From the NCBI GenBank assembly GCA_016721425.1, contig JADKID010000012.1, positions 248,001-312,000 of the forward strand: 64,000 bases of DNA. Reading direction: 5' to 3'. Source of the stretch: Bryobacterales bacterium. GTDB lineage: Bacteria > Acidobacteriota > Terriglobia > Bryobacterales > Bryobacteraceae. The position numbers and the translations under genes were made by a program. Shown here one piece after another: positions 42,067-50,585 of this stretch. Below the pieces are notes generated by a model. The model saw only the letters and a program-made list of their open reading frames with translations. It did not search any database and was not told where the DNA came from. Every line of letters begins with the position of its first letter. The first letter of the stretch is position 1.

Positions 42067-44766
42067 TCACTCGCAGCGCAACGCCTTCACTGGATCCACC
42101 CGCGCCGCGCTCCGCGCCGGCAACCACGCCGCCGCCACCGCCACCGCCAGCATCGCCGCCCCCGCCGCCGCAAAGCTCAGCGGATCCGCCGGCTCCACAC
42201 CATACAACAAGGACTTCACCAGCCGCGACAACGCCCACGCCGAAGGCACCCCCACCGCCAACCCCACCACGGCCATCACCAGGCTGTCCCGCACCACCAT
42301 CCACTGCACTTCCATTCGCCCCGCGCCCAGTGCCAGACGGATCCCGATCTCCGCCTGCCGCCGCGTTACCCCATACGCCATCAGGCCGTATAACCCAATC
42401 GCCGCCAGCAGCGCCGCCAGCACCCCAAACCCGCCCACCAGACTCGCAAACATCCGCTCCATGGCCAGCGACATCCGAATCTGCTCCTCCTGCGAACGCA
42501 GCTCCGCCACCGGGACGTTCTTGTCGATCTCCGTCACCGCCGCCCGAACAGCCCCGGCTAGCGTGCCAACCGGCATCGCAGACCGCACCTCAAACGTCGC
42601 CTCTCGCATCCGCGTCGGATCCTGCAGAAACGGTACGTAGAACGTCGCCGGGGTCTCCCGCTTCATGCTGTCGTACTTCGCATTCCCGCATACGCCGACT
42701 ATTTCAATCGGCGGTTCGGGCTTCTCCCTACCCGGCGTGGCCGTAGTGAACTGCATCCCGATCGCACCCCGCCCGCCGAAGAACTCCTTCACAAATGCTT
42801 CGTTCACTATCGCCACCCTGGCGCTGCTGGCCGTGTCCCGCTCACCGATGTCCCTGCCCTCCCGCAATGGAATCCCCATTACGGAAAGGAAGTTGCTGCC
42901 CACGTGCATGTTGTAGGCGGAGCGTTCCTTCCCAACCACATATTTCTCGCCCGGCAGATAGACGGAGGTATTGTTCATGCTGTTCGCGACCAGCGTGGTC
43001 GAGGAAAGAGTCACAGCCTGCACGCCAGGAATTTCGCCCAGCTTCAAACGAATCCGCTCGTAGAGCCCGGTCAGCCGTGCCTCTTCATACCCGCTGCGCG
43101 ACGCATCCACGCTGAAGATCAGCAACTGCTTCGGATTGAACCCCGGATTCAGATTGCTCAAGTTCGCGAGAGTCCGCACGAACAGTCCCGCGCCCGTCAG
43201 CAGCAGCACGCACAACGCCACCTGCGACATCACCAACATCCGGCTCAGCCGCGTATGCCCGCCCAGCCCGCGAGAGCCATTCCCGCCGTCTTTCAACGCC
43301 GGCGTCAGGTCCACGCGCGTCGCCCGCAACGCCGGCGCCAGGCCAAACAGCAGCGCCGTCAGCACCGTTGCCACTGCCGTGAACAGCAGCGCCCGCCCAT
43401 CCACCGTGGGCGTGATCGCCAGCGGATCGTTCCCGGCCGATAACGACAAACACGCGCGCGCCAGTGGCGCCGCCAGGACTAAACCCAGTGCCGCGCCCGC
43501 CGATGCCAGCAATAGGCTCTCCGTCAGAAACTGCCGGATTAGGCGCCATCGTCCGGCCCCAATCGAGAGCCGCACCGCCACTTCCCGCCGCCGCGCCGCA
43601 CCACGCGCCAGCAGCAGATTCGCGATGTTCGCGCACGCGATCAGCAGCACCAATCCCACTACCGCGCCCAGCACCAGCATCGGTGTCTCCGCCTGCATGC
43701 GCATTAAGGGAATACCGCCGGCGCCCTCTTCCACCACCGGTCGCCACGGAGCCTTGCCCCGCTCCCGCTTGTCCGGATACGATTGATCGATCTGCGTCAT
43801 CAACGACGCCAGCGCCAAACGCGCAGCCTCTGCGCCGACGCCCGGACGCAGCCGCCCCAGCACCTGCACCCACCAGCGCTCCGCATTCGGCATCTCGTAG
43901 AACTTCGGACCAAATGCCGGAATCTGCGAAATCGGCAGCACAAAGTCATTGCCATGGCTCGGATCCAACCCCGTGAACCCGCGCGGCAGCACGCCCACCA
44001 CCGTCACCCGCTGTCCGTTCATTGTCACGTCACGCCCCACGACATTCGCATCCAGCCCGAAGCGCCGCTCCCAATACGCATGGGTGATCAGCGCCACAGG
44101 CGGCGCGCCCACGCGGTCGTCGTCACGCGAAATCAGCCGGCCCCTCTGCGGCGTCACACCAAGCACAGTCCCCATGTTGCCCGAAGTAAACAGCGCGCTC
44201 GCGTAGTGGCTCTCGCCGCCGGCCAGCACCGTTACCTGCCCTCGCGAAAAACCCATCAGGTCATACTGGTCCTTCATCCGCCCGGCGAGCATCTCGTACA
44301 TCGGATACGAGAACGAGCTGTCCACTCGAATCCCGTGCATCCGGGTCGAATAGCCCGACCGTCCCTTCATCGGCACCCGCGGATCGCCCGTCCACAACAC
44401 CAACTGCAAGTCCTGCGGATCCGGCACCGGCAGAGACTTCAACATGATGGCGTTCACCAGGCTGAAGATCGCCGTATTCGCGCCAATCCCAATCGCCAGC
44501 GAACCCACCGCCACCATCGTGAATAGAGGGCTCCGCCACAGCATCCGCGCCGCATACCGCAGATCCTGCCAGAACGTCTCTACACCCTGAAACGTCCACA
44601 TGTCGCGCAGGTCCTCTTTCACCCGCGTGGGATTCCCGAAGTTCCGCGTGTCCCCTTCCCTCATCGCCACGTGAAACGCGATTTCGTCGGCCAGGTCCTT
44701 CTCCAACTGCCGCCGCTTCCATACGGCCCGCCACCGCAGCCGCAGGTTCGTCCACAGCTCGCTCAT
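42067..44766 (-). CDS. ADOP-type (acidobacterial duplicated orphan permease) ABC permease
   Basis: 899 residues from the ATG at 44766. A short N-terminal prefix domain (MSELWTNLRLRWRAVWKRRQ, LADEIAFHVAMREGDTRN) is followed by two MacB_PCD/FtsX units in tandem: helix SPLFTMVAVGSLAIGIGANT, a large periplasmic domain, helices near 290-420 with LLLARGAARRREVAVRLSIGAGR, then a second periplasmic domain and three helices ending RSAARVDPVKALRCE. These permeases occur in many copies in Acidobacteria without a dedicated ATPase. The start overlaps the PadR stop as ATGA, so the regulator and permease are translated together. Confidence 0.94.
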   Translation of the reverse strand: MSELWTNLRLRWRAVWKRRQLEKDLADEIAFHVAMREGDTRNFGNPTRVKEDLRDMWTFQGVETFWQDLRYAARMLWRSPLFTMVAVGSLAIGIGANTAIFSLVNAIMLKSLPVPDPQDLQLVLWTGDPRVPMKGRSGYSTRMHGIRVDSSFSYPMYEMLAGRMKDQYDLMGFSRGQVTVLAGGESHYASALFTSGNMGTVLGVTPQRGRLISRDDDRVGAPPVALITHAYWERRFGLDANVVGRDVTMNGQRVTVVGVLPRGFTGLDPSHGNDFVLPISQIPAFGPKFYEMPNAERWWVQVLGRLRPGVGAEAARLALASLMTQIDQSYPDKRERGKAPWRPVVEEGAGGIPLMRMQAETPMLVLGAVVGLVLLIACANIANLLLARGAARRREVAVRLSIGAGRWRLIRQFLTESLLLASAGAALGLVLAAPLARACLSLSAGNDPLAITPTVDGRALLFTAVATVLTALLFGLAPALRATRVDLTPALKDGGNGSRGLGGHTRLSRMLVMSQVALCVLLLTGAGLFVRTLANLSNLNPGFNPKQLLIFSVDASRSGYEEARLTGLYERIRLKLGEIPGVQAVTLSSTTLVANSMNNTSVYLPGEKYVVGKERSAYNMHVGSNFLSVMGIPLREGRDIGERDTASSARVAIVNEAFVKEFFGGRGAIGMQFTTATPGREKPEPPIEIVGVCGNAKYDSMKRETPATFYVPFLQDPTRMREATFEVRSAMPVGTLAGAVRAAVTEIDKNVPVAELRSQEEQIRMSLAMERMFASLVGGFGVLAALLAAIGLYGLMAYGVTRRQAEIGIRLALGAGRMEVQWMVVRDSLVMAVVGLAVGVPSAWALSRLVKSLLYGVEPADPLSFAAAGAAMLAVAVAAAWLPARSAARVDPVKALRCE

Positions 44767-45104
44767 GACGCCTCCATCACGCGCGCTACCGCGCCACTCA
44801 TGCGCGCCCAGTTGGTGGATTCCACCGCCAGTTGCTTGCGCCCCGCCGCCGTCAGTTTGTAGAACTTCGCCCGCCGGTTGTTCGTCGAGACGCCCCACTC
44901 GCCTGCAATCCAGCCGCGCAACTCCAGCCGGTGCAGAGCCGGATACAGGGCACCCTCTTCCACCCGCAGCACGTCGCCTGAGCGCGCCAGAATATACTCC
45001 GCTACGTCGTACCCATGCGAAGGCCCGCGCACAAGCGCCTTCAGCACCAGCATGTCCAGCGTCCCTTGTAGAACGCCCGAGGTTGTCTCTTGCTTGCTTC
45101 CCAT
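44763..45104 (-). CDS. PadR family transcriptional regulator
   Basis: 113 residues, a PadR winged helix: LQGTLDMLVLKALVRGPSHGYDVAEYI near 13-39, then EEGALYPALHRLELRGWIAGEW and TNNRRAKFYKLTAAGRKQL. PadR-like regulators of this short type bind palindromes in their own promoters and are usually encoded just before ADOP permeases. The ATG at 45104 lies inside a perfect 10-base palindrome, which is probably its own operator, so binding would block transcription start or initiation of translation directly. Confidence 0.94.
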   Translation of the reverse strand: MGSKQETTSGVLQGTLDMLVLKALVRGPSHGYDVAEYILARSGDVLRVEEGALYPALHRLELRGWIAGEWGVSTNNRRAKFYKLTAAGRKQLAVESTNWARMSGAVARVMEAS

Positions 45105-45120
45105 AAGTTGCTTATGGGAA
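45098..45120. promoter_or_regulatory. PadR operator palindrome overlapping the start codon
   Basis: TTCCCATAAG (45098-45107) and CTTATGGGAA (45111-45120) are perfect inverted repeats with a 3-base centre. The padR start codon (45102-45104) lies in the left arm. On the minus strand a possible promoter, TTGCGG and TAGGAT with 17 bases between, lies just upstream, so the transcript would be nearly leaderless. Confidence 0.65.
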
Positions 45121-45154
45121 TCCTACACCCGCCACTCGCCGCCCGCAAGTAAAC

Positions 45155-46233
45155 TTATTTGCGGAAGTTCTTCACGCGGTGAAAGGTCAGATAGTTCGCG
45201 TCGTGCCCGCGCGGCGCACCGCCCTCGTCATCGTCAAACGCAGTCCGCGACGCCACCACCAGGTCGTTCTTCTCGAACTGCCAGTCCACATACTGGAACG
45301 CGTGCTTCTCCGGATCCGGATGCGTCAACACCGTGCGCTTGATCTGCCACGTCATCAGATCCGCCGACGACATTAGCACCAGCGTATTGCGCATCGACGC
45401 CGGATCCTTCGCGCCCTCCGGCGCCGGATTCGAAAGCGTCCAGTACAGCTTGCTCTTCGGATCAAACCGGATACTGAACTTCTTCGCCCCGCCCGGAAAA
45501 TCGATCAGCCGGTCAAACTCCAGCTTGTCGCCCTTCACACGCACCACCGCCGCCTTCTCCACATTCGCCACGCGCAGAATGTTGACCAACCCGCCATCAG
45601 GCGCCACCACGACGTTGCCCTCCAGCCAGTGCTGGCCCGCACCCGCATTGGCCGGATACGCCAGCCTCTCCGTCGGCCGCCAGCTCTTCGGGTCCATCAG
45701 ATCCGCGTCGACGGGAGCCGACACCACCAGCGCCTGGAAGAAGCCCCACTTTCCCTCCGGATGCCACTCGTACGCCCGCCAGATCCGGCCATCCTTCAAC
45801 GCCATCGGCACCGGCGCCGTGTGGCAGCCCTTACCCTCCGTCAGGTAGACCTGCTCGCTCCACGTCTTCCCGCCATCGCCCGACCGCCGGATCACCGGCC
45901 GCCCATACTCATACGAGCATCCCATCAGGTACAGAGCGCCCTGGTGCAGGAACAGGTTGCCCCACGTCATCTCGGAAAACTCAGCCGTCTTTTCCCAGCT
46001 TTTTCCCTTGTTTTTCGAGCGGAAAACGCGCGTCACCGCCGAGGTGGTCTGCGTGGATCCCTTCCCGAACAGATCGTGCGTCGCCACATAGTCGCCCTTC
46101 GGCAAATCACGATCGAGGGCGATCCCACGTACTGCCGCCCCGCAGCCGCCACATGATCAATCACCACGCCCGGCGGAGGCGGCGCCGCCTGCATCCACAT
46201 CCCGGCCAAGAGGCCGAACATCACGCTACGCAT
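45155..46233 (-). pseudogene. exo-sialidase-like BNR protein, frame broken near the N-terminus
   Basis: The ATG at 46233 begins a signal peptide (MRSVMFGLLAGMWMQAAPPPP) followed by GVVIDHVAAAGRQYVGSPSIVI. At 46104-46106 the frame changes: the conserved continuation LPKGDYVATHDLFGKGSTQT and all later BNR/Asp-box-like sequence (VFRSKNKGKSWE, VIRRSGDGGKTWSEQVY) is in another frame, to the stop at 45155. One added T on the coding strand (T3 to T4) restores SIVILPKGDY, the usual family sequence. The intact protein would be about 359 residues, a six-blade propeller related to sialidases; the true activity is unknown. Confidence 0.82.
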
Positions 46234-46283
46234 AGCGCCTATCTTATCGATATCGGAAGCCCTTTGATACAATCCCCACAGCC

Positions 46284-47567
46284 ATGCCTGAACGTAGAGA
46301 TTTTCTCAAAGCCGCGGCCGCCGCCGGCCTCACCACCAACATCTTTCCGCGCTTGGCGCTCGGCGCCAATGACAAGGTCCGCATGGGGTTCATCGGCATG
46401 GGCGCCATGGGCAGCGGCAATCTCAAGATCGCGATGAAGCAGGAGAATCTCGTCCCTGCCGCGGTCTGCGATGTCTACCAGCCCTACCTCGAGCGCGCCG
46501 TCGCCACCACCAACGGCAACGCCAAGGGTGTCCGCGATTTCCGCGAGATCCTGGCCGACAAATCCATCGACGCCGTCTGCATCTCCACGCCCGATCACTG
46601 GCACGCCTACATGACCGTCGAAGCCTGCAAGGCCGGCAAGGACGTCTACGTCGAGAAGCCCATCTCCGTCACCATCGAAGAGGGCCAGCTCATGGTGAAG
46701 GCCGCCCGCAAGTACAACCGCGTGGTGCAGGCCGGCACCATGCAGCGCTCCGCGCCCAACTTTATCGAGGCCTGCAACATCGTCCGATCCGGCCAACTCG
46801 GCGACGTCACCTACTGCCGCACCTGGAACTACGCCGCCAACAAGCCCGAGGGCTGGGGCACTCCCGCCAACTCCGAGCCGCCCAAGGATCTCGATTGGGA
46901 TATGTGGCTCGGGCCCGCGCCCAGGCGCGACTTCAATACCAACCGCTGGGGCATCGATCCCAAACGCTGGTCCACCTTCCGCTACTTCTGGGATTACGCC
47001 GGTGGCTGGATGACGGACTGGTGTGTGCATCTCCTCGACATCGTGCAGATGGCGTTTGACGAAACCATGCCCACGTCGGTGACCGCGCTGGGCGACCGCT
47101 ACATTCTGAAAGACAACACCGAGATGCCTGACACGCTGCAGGTGTCGTTCCAGTATCCGAAGTTCGTGGCCGTCTACGAAAACCGGCAGTACAACTCCAA
47201 TTCGCTGATCAAACACGGCTACGGGATTCTGTTTCACGGAACCAAGGCAACGATGTTCGTCGATCGCGCCGGCTATCAGATCTGGCCGGAAGAGGGCTCG
47301 GGCGTGCTGCCGGTGGAATCCAAGGCCAGCAGCGCCGGCAATATGGAGCACTGGGCCAACTTCCTGGATTGCATCAAGACGCGCAAGCGCCCCAATGCCG
47401 ATGTCGAGCTGAATCACAAAACGGCGACGTCCTGCCATCTGGGCAACATCGCCTACCGCTCGAAACTGCGCGTGGATTTCGACCCCGCCACCGAGCGCAT
47501 CGCCCAGGCCGAGGCGCGCAAATATGCCGCCCGCGAGAATCGCAAACCCTGGAAGATCGTGGTGTAG
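46284..47567 (+). CDS. Gfo/Idh/MocA family oxidoreductase, Tat-exported
   Basis: 427 residues. A twin-arginine signal is present (MPERRDFLKAAAAAGLTTNI). The Rossmann domain has VRMGFIGMGAMGSGNL near 32-47 and the family motif VYVEKPIS near 127-134; the C-terminal alpha/beta domain carries WDYAGGWMTDWCVHLLDIV, whose Asp and His are in the catalytic segment. Such exported enzymes use tightly bound NAD(P) to oxidise or rearrange sugars and related polyols. The substrate is not determined. It is divergent from the sialidase-like gene, with 50 bases between the starts. Confidence 0.93.
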   Translation: MPERRDFLKAAAAAGLTTNIFPRLALGANDKVRMGFIGMGAMGSGNLKIAMKQENLVPAAVCDVYQPYLERAVATTNGNAKGVRDFREILADKSIDAVCISTPDHWHAYMTVEACKAGKDVYVEKPISVTIEEGQLMVKAARKYNRVVQAGTMQRSAPNFIEACNIVRSGQLGDVTYCRTWNYAANKPEGWGTPANSEPPKDLDWDMWLGPAPRRDFNTNRWGIDPKRWSTFRYFWDYAGGWMTDWCVHLLDIVQMAFDETMPTSVTALGDRYILKDNTEMPDTLQVSFQYPKFVAVYENRQYNSNSLIKHGYGILFHGTKATMFVDRAGYQIWPEEGSGVLPVESKASSAGNMEHWANFLDCIKTRKRPNADVELNHKTATSCHLGNIAYRSKLRVDFDPATERIAQAEARKYAARENRKPWKIVV

Positions 47568-47568
47568 T

Positions 47569-47844
47569 TTACTGGCCGGGTTTCGGCGCCGGGCACTCCG
47601 GCGCCGGAGCCTTGATCATTTTGGAGTCGCTCTCCGGCGGCACGATGATCCCCATTTGAAACTGCACATCCTTCGGGATCGCCATGCGCGGCATGTGCAC
47701 GGAACAGGGTCCAGCCATGCCCTCCGCCTTCACATTGGAGGCAATTGCAGCCGTTGTGTAGGAGTTTGGAAACAGCGTCAACTTCGGCAGGTGCGTGTAA
47801 GCGCCGCCCGCCTGCATCAGTACAACCCAAAGCACAGGAATCAT
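47569..47844 (-). CDS. small secreted hypothetical protein
   Basis: 91 residues from the ATG at 47844 (MIPVLWVVLMQAGGAYTHLP), with a short hydrophobic leader. The mature part holds KLTLFPNSYTTAAIASNVKA, two cysteines (GPCSVHMPRM and PECPAPKPGQ) and a proline-rich end. No family recognised. It converges on the oxidoreductase gene, with one base between stops. Low certainty that it is expressed. Confidence 0.5.
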   Translation of the reverse strand: MIPVLWVVLMQAGGAYTHLPKLTLFPNSYTTAAIASNVKAEGMAGPCSVHMPRMAIPKDVQFQMGIIVPPESDSKMIKAPAPECPAPKPGQ

Positions 47845-47950
47845 CGCCGGATCGCAACCTCCGCTAGAAACTTCTTCCGCGTCACCCACGGACTGCTATC
47901 ACTAGTTGTGCTTTACTTCTGAGCCGGCGTCAAGCCCCTAATCCAAGGAG

Positions 47951-48361
47951 TTACTTCTTTTCCGGCGGCCTCTCGGTCACCAGTTTGTCTCCACCCTGCC
48001 GCTTCACTTTTTCCAGCCCGCAGGAGCCCAACGTCTTGAATCCCTTTTCTTCCAGCATGGCCGCCGCACGGGCAGCCCTTCCGCCGCTGCTTCAAAGGGT
48101 GACGATCACTTTATCCCGTGGGATCTCCTTCAGCCGCCCTTCCAACTGACTCACCGGGATGTTCACATAGCCCTTGAGTGTGCCCAGCGTGGCAATCTCC
48201 GACGGCTCCCGCACATCCAGGAAAAAGATGTTCTCGGGCTTCTCCAGGAGCTTCGCCAGCTCCTCCGGATTCAGCTCTTTCACCGGCTTTCCGCTCTGCC
48301 CGCAGGCTATGCCGAACAGCATGGCCGCGCCGAGCGCGCACGCACCAAAGAAGGTCCTCAT
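47951..48361 (-). CDS. rhodanese-like sulfurtransferase with in-frame UGA at the catalytic cysteine (candidate selenoprotein)
   Basis: From the ATG at 48361 a lipoprotein-like leader (MRTFFGACALGAAMLFGIAC) precedes a single rhodanese domain: IFFLDVREPSEIATLG and KGYVNIPVSQLEGRLKEIP are typical. The active-site loop normally reads C-x-S-G-x-R; here it reads TL-UGA-SSGGRAARAAAMLE, with codon 90 (48092-48094) being TGA exactly where the nucleophilic cysteine belongs. The frame then continues with rhodanese-like EEKGFKTLGSCGLEKVK to TAA at 47951-47953, giving 136 residues if UGA is read. Rhodaneses transfer sulfane sulfur through the Cys; selenocysteine variants are known from metagenomes. A nonsense mutation is the alternative. 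Confidence 0.75.
48053..48083 (-). promoter_or_regulatory. SECIS-like hairpin downstream of the rhodanese UGA
   Basis: Counting from the base after UGA, bases 15-33 (plus 48059-48077) fold as GGCUGCC, loop CGUGC, GGCGGCC: seven pairs, one of them U-G. Three further pairs and an A-U extend it down to bases 9-39. The loop holds GU, starting 22 bases after UGA, which fits the spacing and loop rule of bacterial SECIS elements. Predicted by eye only. Confidence 0.5.
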
Positions 48362-48386
48362 GGCCGGAAGTGTAACATAGACAGAT

Positions 48387-49583
48387 ATGAGTCCTTTGCC
48401 AGACGAGTTTTACCGCATCTCCAAGTTGCCCCCTTACGTGTTCGCGACGGTCAATGAAATGAAAGCAAAGCTGCGCGCAGCGCAGTATGACGTCGTGGAT
48501 TTCGGCATGGGCAACCCGGATGGCGCCACGCCGCGCGCGATTGTTTCGAAACTGGCAGAGGCAGCACGCAACCCCAAGAACCACCGCTACTCCGTTTCGC
48601 GCGGTATCCCGAACCTGCGTCACGAGATCTGCAAACGGTATCACCGGAACTACGGAATCCAGCTCGATCCGGAATCGGAGGCCATCGTCACCATCGGCTC
48701 CAAGGACGCCCTGGCGCACCTGATGTTCGCCGTCATCGGCCCCGGCGATCAGGTGGTGACGCCCGCACCGTGCTACCCCATCCACCAATGGGGCGTCATC
48801 ATGGCCGAGGGTGAATCCGTGCCGCTGCCGGCCGACAAGCCGTCCGAGTTTCTCAACGGCCTGGAGCGCCTCTACCGCAAGTCCATCAAGCCGCCGAAGC
48901 TCATCCTGATCAACTACCCGCACAACCCCACCACCACGTGCGTGGATCTGGATTTCTTCAAAGAGATCGTGCGCATGGCCAGCCTGCACGGCACGATGGT
49001 GCTGCATGATTTCGCCTACGCCGACCTCTGCTTTGATGGCTACAAAGCCCCCAGCATTCTGGAGGTGGATGGCGCCAAGGAAGTGGCCGTCGAGATGTTC
49101 TCGATGACCAAGAGCTACAACATGGCAGGCTGGCGCGTCGGCTTCTGCCTGGGCAATCCGAAGATGATCAAGGCGCTCGCGCGCATCAAGAGCTACCTGG
49201 ATTACGGCATTTTCCAGCCCATCCAGATCGCCGCCATCATCGGCCTGCGCGAATGCGAAGAGGACGTCCACAAGATCTGCAACCTCTACCAACGGCGGCG
49301 CGACCTGCTGGTGGATGGCCTCAACGCCGCAGGCTGGCCGGTGGAAAAGCCCAAGGCATCCATGTTTGTGTGGGCGCCCATCCCGGAGGGCTTCCGCGGC
49401 ATCGGCTCGCTGGAGTTCAGCAAACTGCTGCTGGAGAAGGCACTGGTGGCCATCTCGCCCGGCATCGGCTTTGGCCCGGCGGGCGACGGCCACGTGCGCT
49501 TCGCGCTGATCGAGAATCAGCACCGCTCGCGTCAGGCGCTGCGCTGCATCAAGCAATTCCTGAAAGATGAGAAGGTGGGGTAG
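48387..49583 (+). CDS. alaC: alanine transaminase, AlaC-type class I/II aminotransferase
   Basis: 398 residues. Strong likeness to E. coli AlaC: FYRISKLPPYVFATVNEMK, DFGMGNPDGATP near 38-49 and YSVSRGIPNLR near 68-78. The PLP lysine is Lys242 in SMTKSYNMAGWRVGF, and NYPHNPTT near 176-183 holds Asn180 and Pro181 of the fold type I set. It makes alanine from pyruvate and glutamate. It is divergent from the rhodanese gene, 25 bases between starts, and followed after 20 bases by the GNAT gene. Confidence 0.9.
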   Translation: MSPLPDEFYRISKLPPYVFATVNEMKAKLRAAQYDVVDFGMGNPDGATPRAIVSKLAEAARNPKNHRYSVSRGIPNLRHEICKRYHRNYGIQLDPESEAIVTIGSKDALAHLMFAVIGPGDQVVTPAPCYPIHQWGVIMAEGESVPLPADKPSEFLNGLERLYRKSIKPPKLILINYPHNPTTTCVDLDFFKEIVRMASLHGTMVLHDFAYADLCFDGYKAPSILEVDGAKEVAVEMFSMTKSYNMAGWRVGFCLGNPKMIKALARIKSYLDYGIFQPIQIAAIIGLRECEEDVHKICNLYQRRRDLLVDGLNAAGWPVEKPKASMFVWAPIPEGFRGIGSLEFSKLLLEKALVAISPGIGFGPAGDGHVRFALIENQHRSRQALRCIKQFLKDEKVG

Positions 49584-49603
49584 TTTGCTGGTATTATCGC
49601 GTC

Positions 49604-50575
49604 ATGGCTGCGCGTGAGCAGATCCGCCCGCTGCGTTTGGACGATCTGCGATCGGTGTCGGCAGCTCTACTCGATCCCATCCTGAAGGAGGAGCGCGGCC
49701 GCTGGCGCGCGCTTCTCCATTGGGACTTCACGCCCGCCGCCAACCTGGTGCTGCGCTATGTGCAGATGCAGGCGCTGGACGGATTTGTGCTTTTCGATGG
49801 CGACGAACCGGCCGGCTACATCTACTGGGTCTCGGAGGATCACAAGGGCCTGGTGGGTGATCTCTACCTGCGCGACGCGTGGCGCTCGCCCGCCAATGAG
49901 AATACGCTGCTTTCGGCGGCGCTCACGCAGATGCGCCGCAATCCGTGGTTGCGCCGTGTGGAGGCGCAGTTGATGCAGCTCACCGCGCGCGGCTCGCAGG
50001 TGTTTCCCGCCGGGCTGCGGCCCAAGGTATTCCCGCGCTATTTCATGCTTTCGTCGCTGGATGGTCTGGAAAGCCGCCGACCGATCATCACGCTGCCCGC
50101 CCTGCGGCTGGAGCCGTGGGGGCCGCGCTGGATGGACGATGCCGCAGCGCTGATCGGCGCGGTCTATTCGGCGCACGTCGATAGCGAGATCAACGATCAG
50201 TACCACTCCGCGCAGGGCGCGCGGCGGTTTCTACAGAACATCGTGCAATACCCCGGCTGCGGCGAATTTTCGCACGAGTGCTCCTATGTGGCGCTGGATC
50301 AGCAGGGCCGCGTGCGTGGCTTGTCGCTGGCCAGCAGAGTGGCGCCGGATGTGGGCCACGTCGCCCAGATCTGCCTGGCCCGCGAGTTTCAGGGCACCGG
50401 TGCAGGCTATGAGCTGATGCGCCTGAGCCTGGCCTCGCTGCGGGCGCGGGGCGCGGTGGAGGCATCGCTCACCGTGACGGCGTCCAACGACCGGGCGGTG
50501 AAATTGTATGAACGGTTTGGGTTCCGCACCATTCTCCAGTTTGAGGCGCTGGTGTGGGAAAACCTCTGGGCATAA
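49604..50575 (+). CDS. GNAT family N-acetyltransferase
   Basis: 323 residues, long for a GNAT and probably two tandem GNAT-like halves, the first degenerate. The C-terminal half has the acetyl-CoA motif IBLAREFQGTGAGYELMRL-type segment (CLAREFQGTGAGYEL, the QxxGxGx loop) and ends SLTVTASNDRAVKLYERFGF, the usual beta6-alpha4 region. The N-terminal half carries GYIYWVSEDHKGLVGDLYL. Substrate unknown. It lies 20 bases after alaC on the same strand; its end nearly meets the converging tadC gene. Confidence 0.88.
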   Translation: MAAREQIRPLRLDDLRSVSAALLDPILKEERGRWRALLHWDFTPAANLVLRYVQMQALDGFVLFDGDEPAGYIYWVSEDHKGLVGDLYLRDAWRSPANENTLLSAALTQMRRNPWLRRVEAQLMQLTARGSQVFPAGLRPKVFPRYFMLSSLDGLESRRPIITLPALRLEPWGPRWMDDAAALIGAVYSAHVDSEINDQYHSAQGARRFLQNIVQYPGCGEFSHECSYVALDQQGRVRGLSLASRVAPDVGHVAQICLAREFQGTGAGYELMRLSLASLRARGAVEASLTVTASNDRAVKLYERFGFRTILQFEALVWENLWA

Positions 50576-50585
50576 TCCGGCGGGC

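Noticed and set aside
47913..48095. separate small gene after the rhodanese stop
   Set aside because: That reading is out of frame; the rhodanese-like sequence continues in the original frame past the UGA, which explains the region better.
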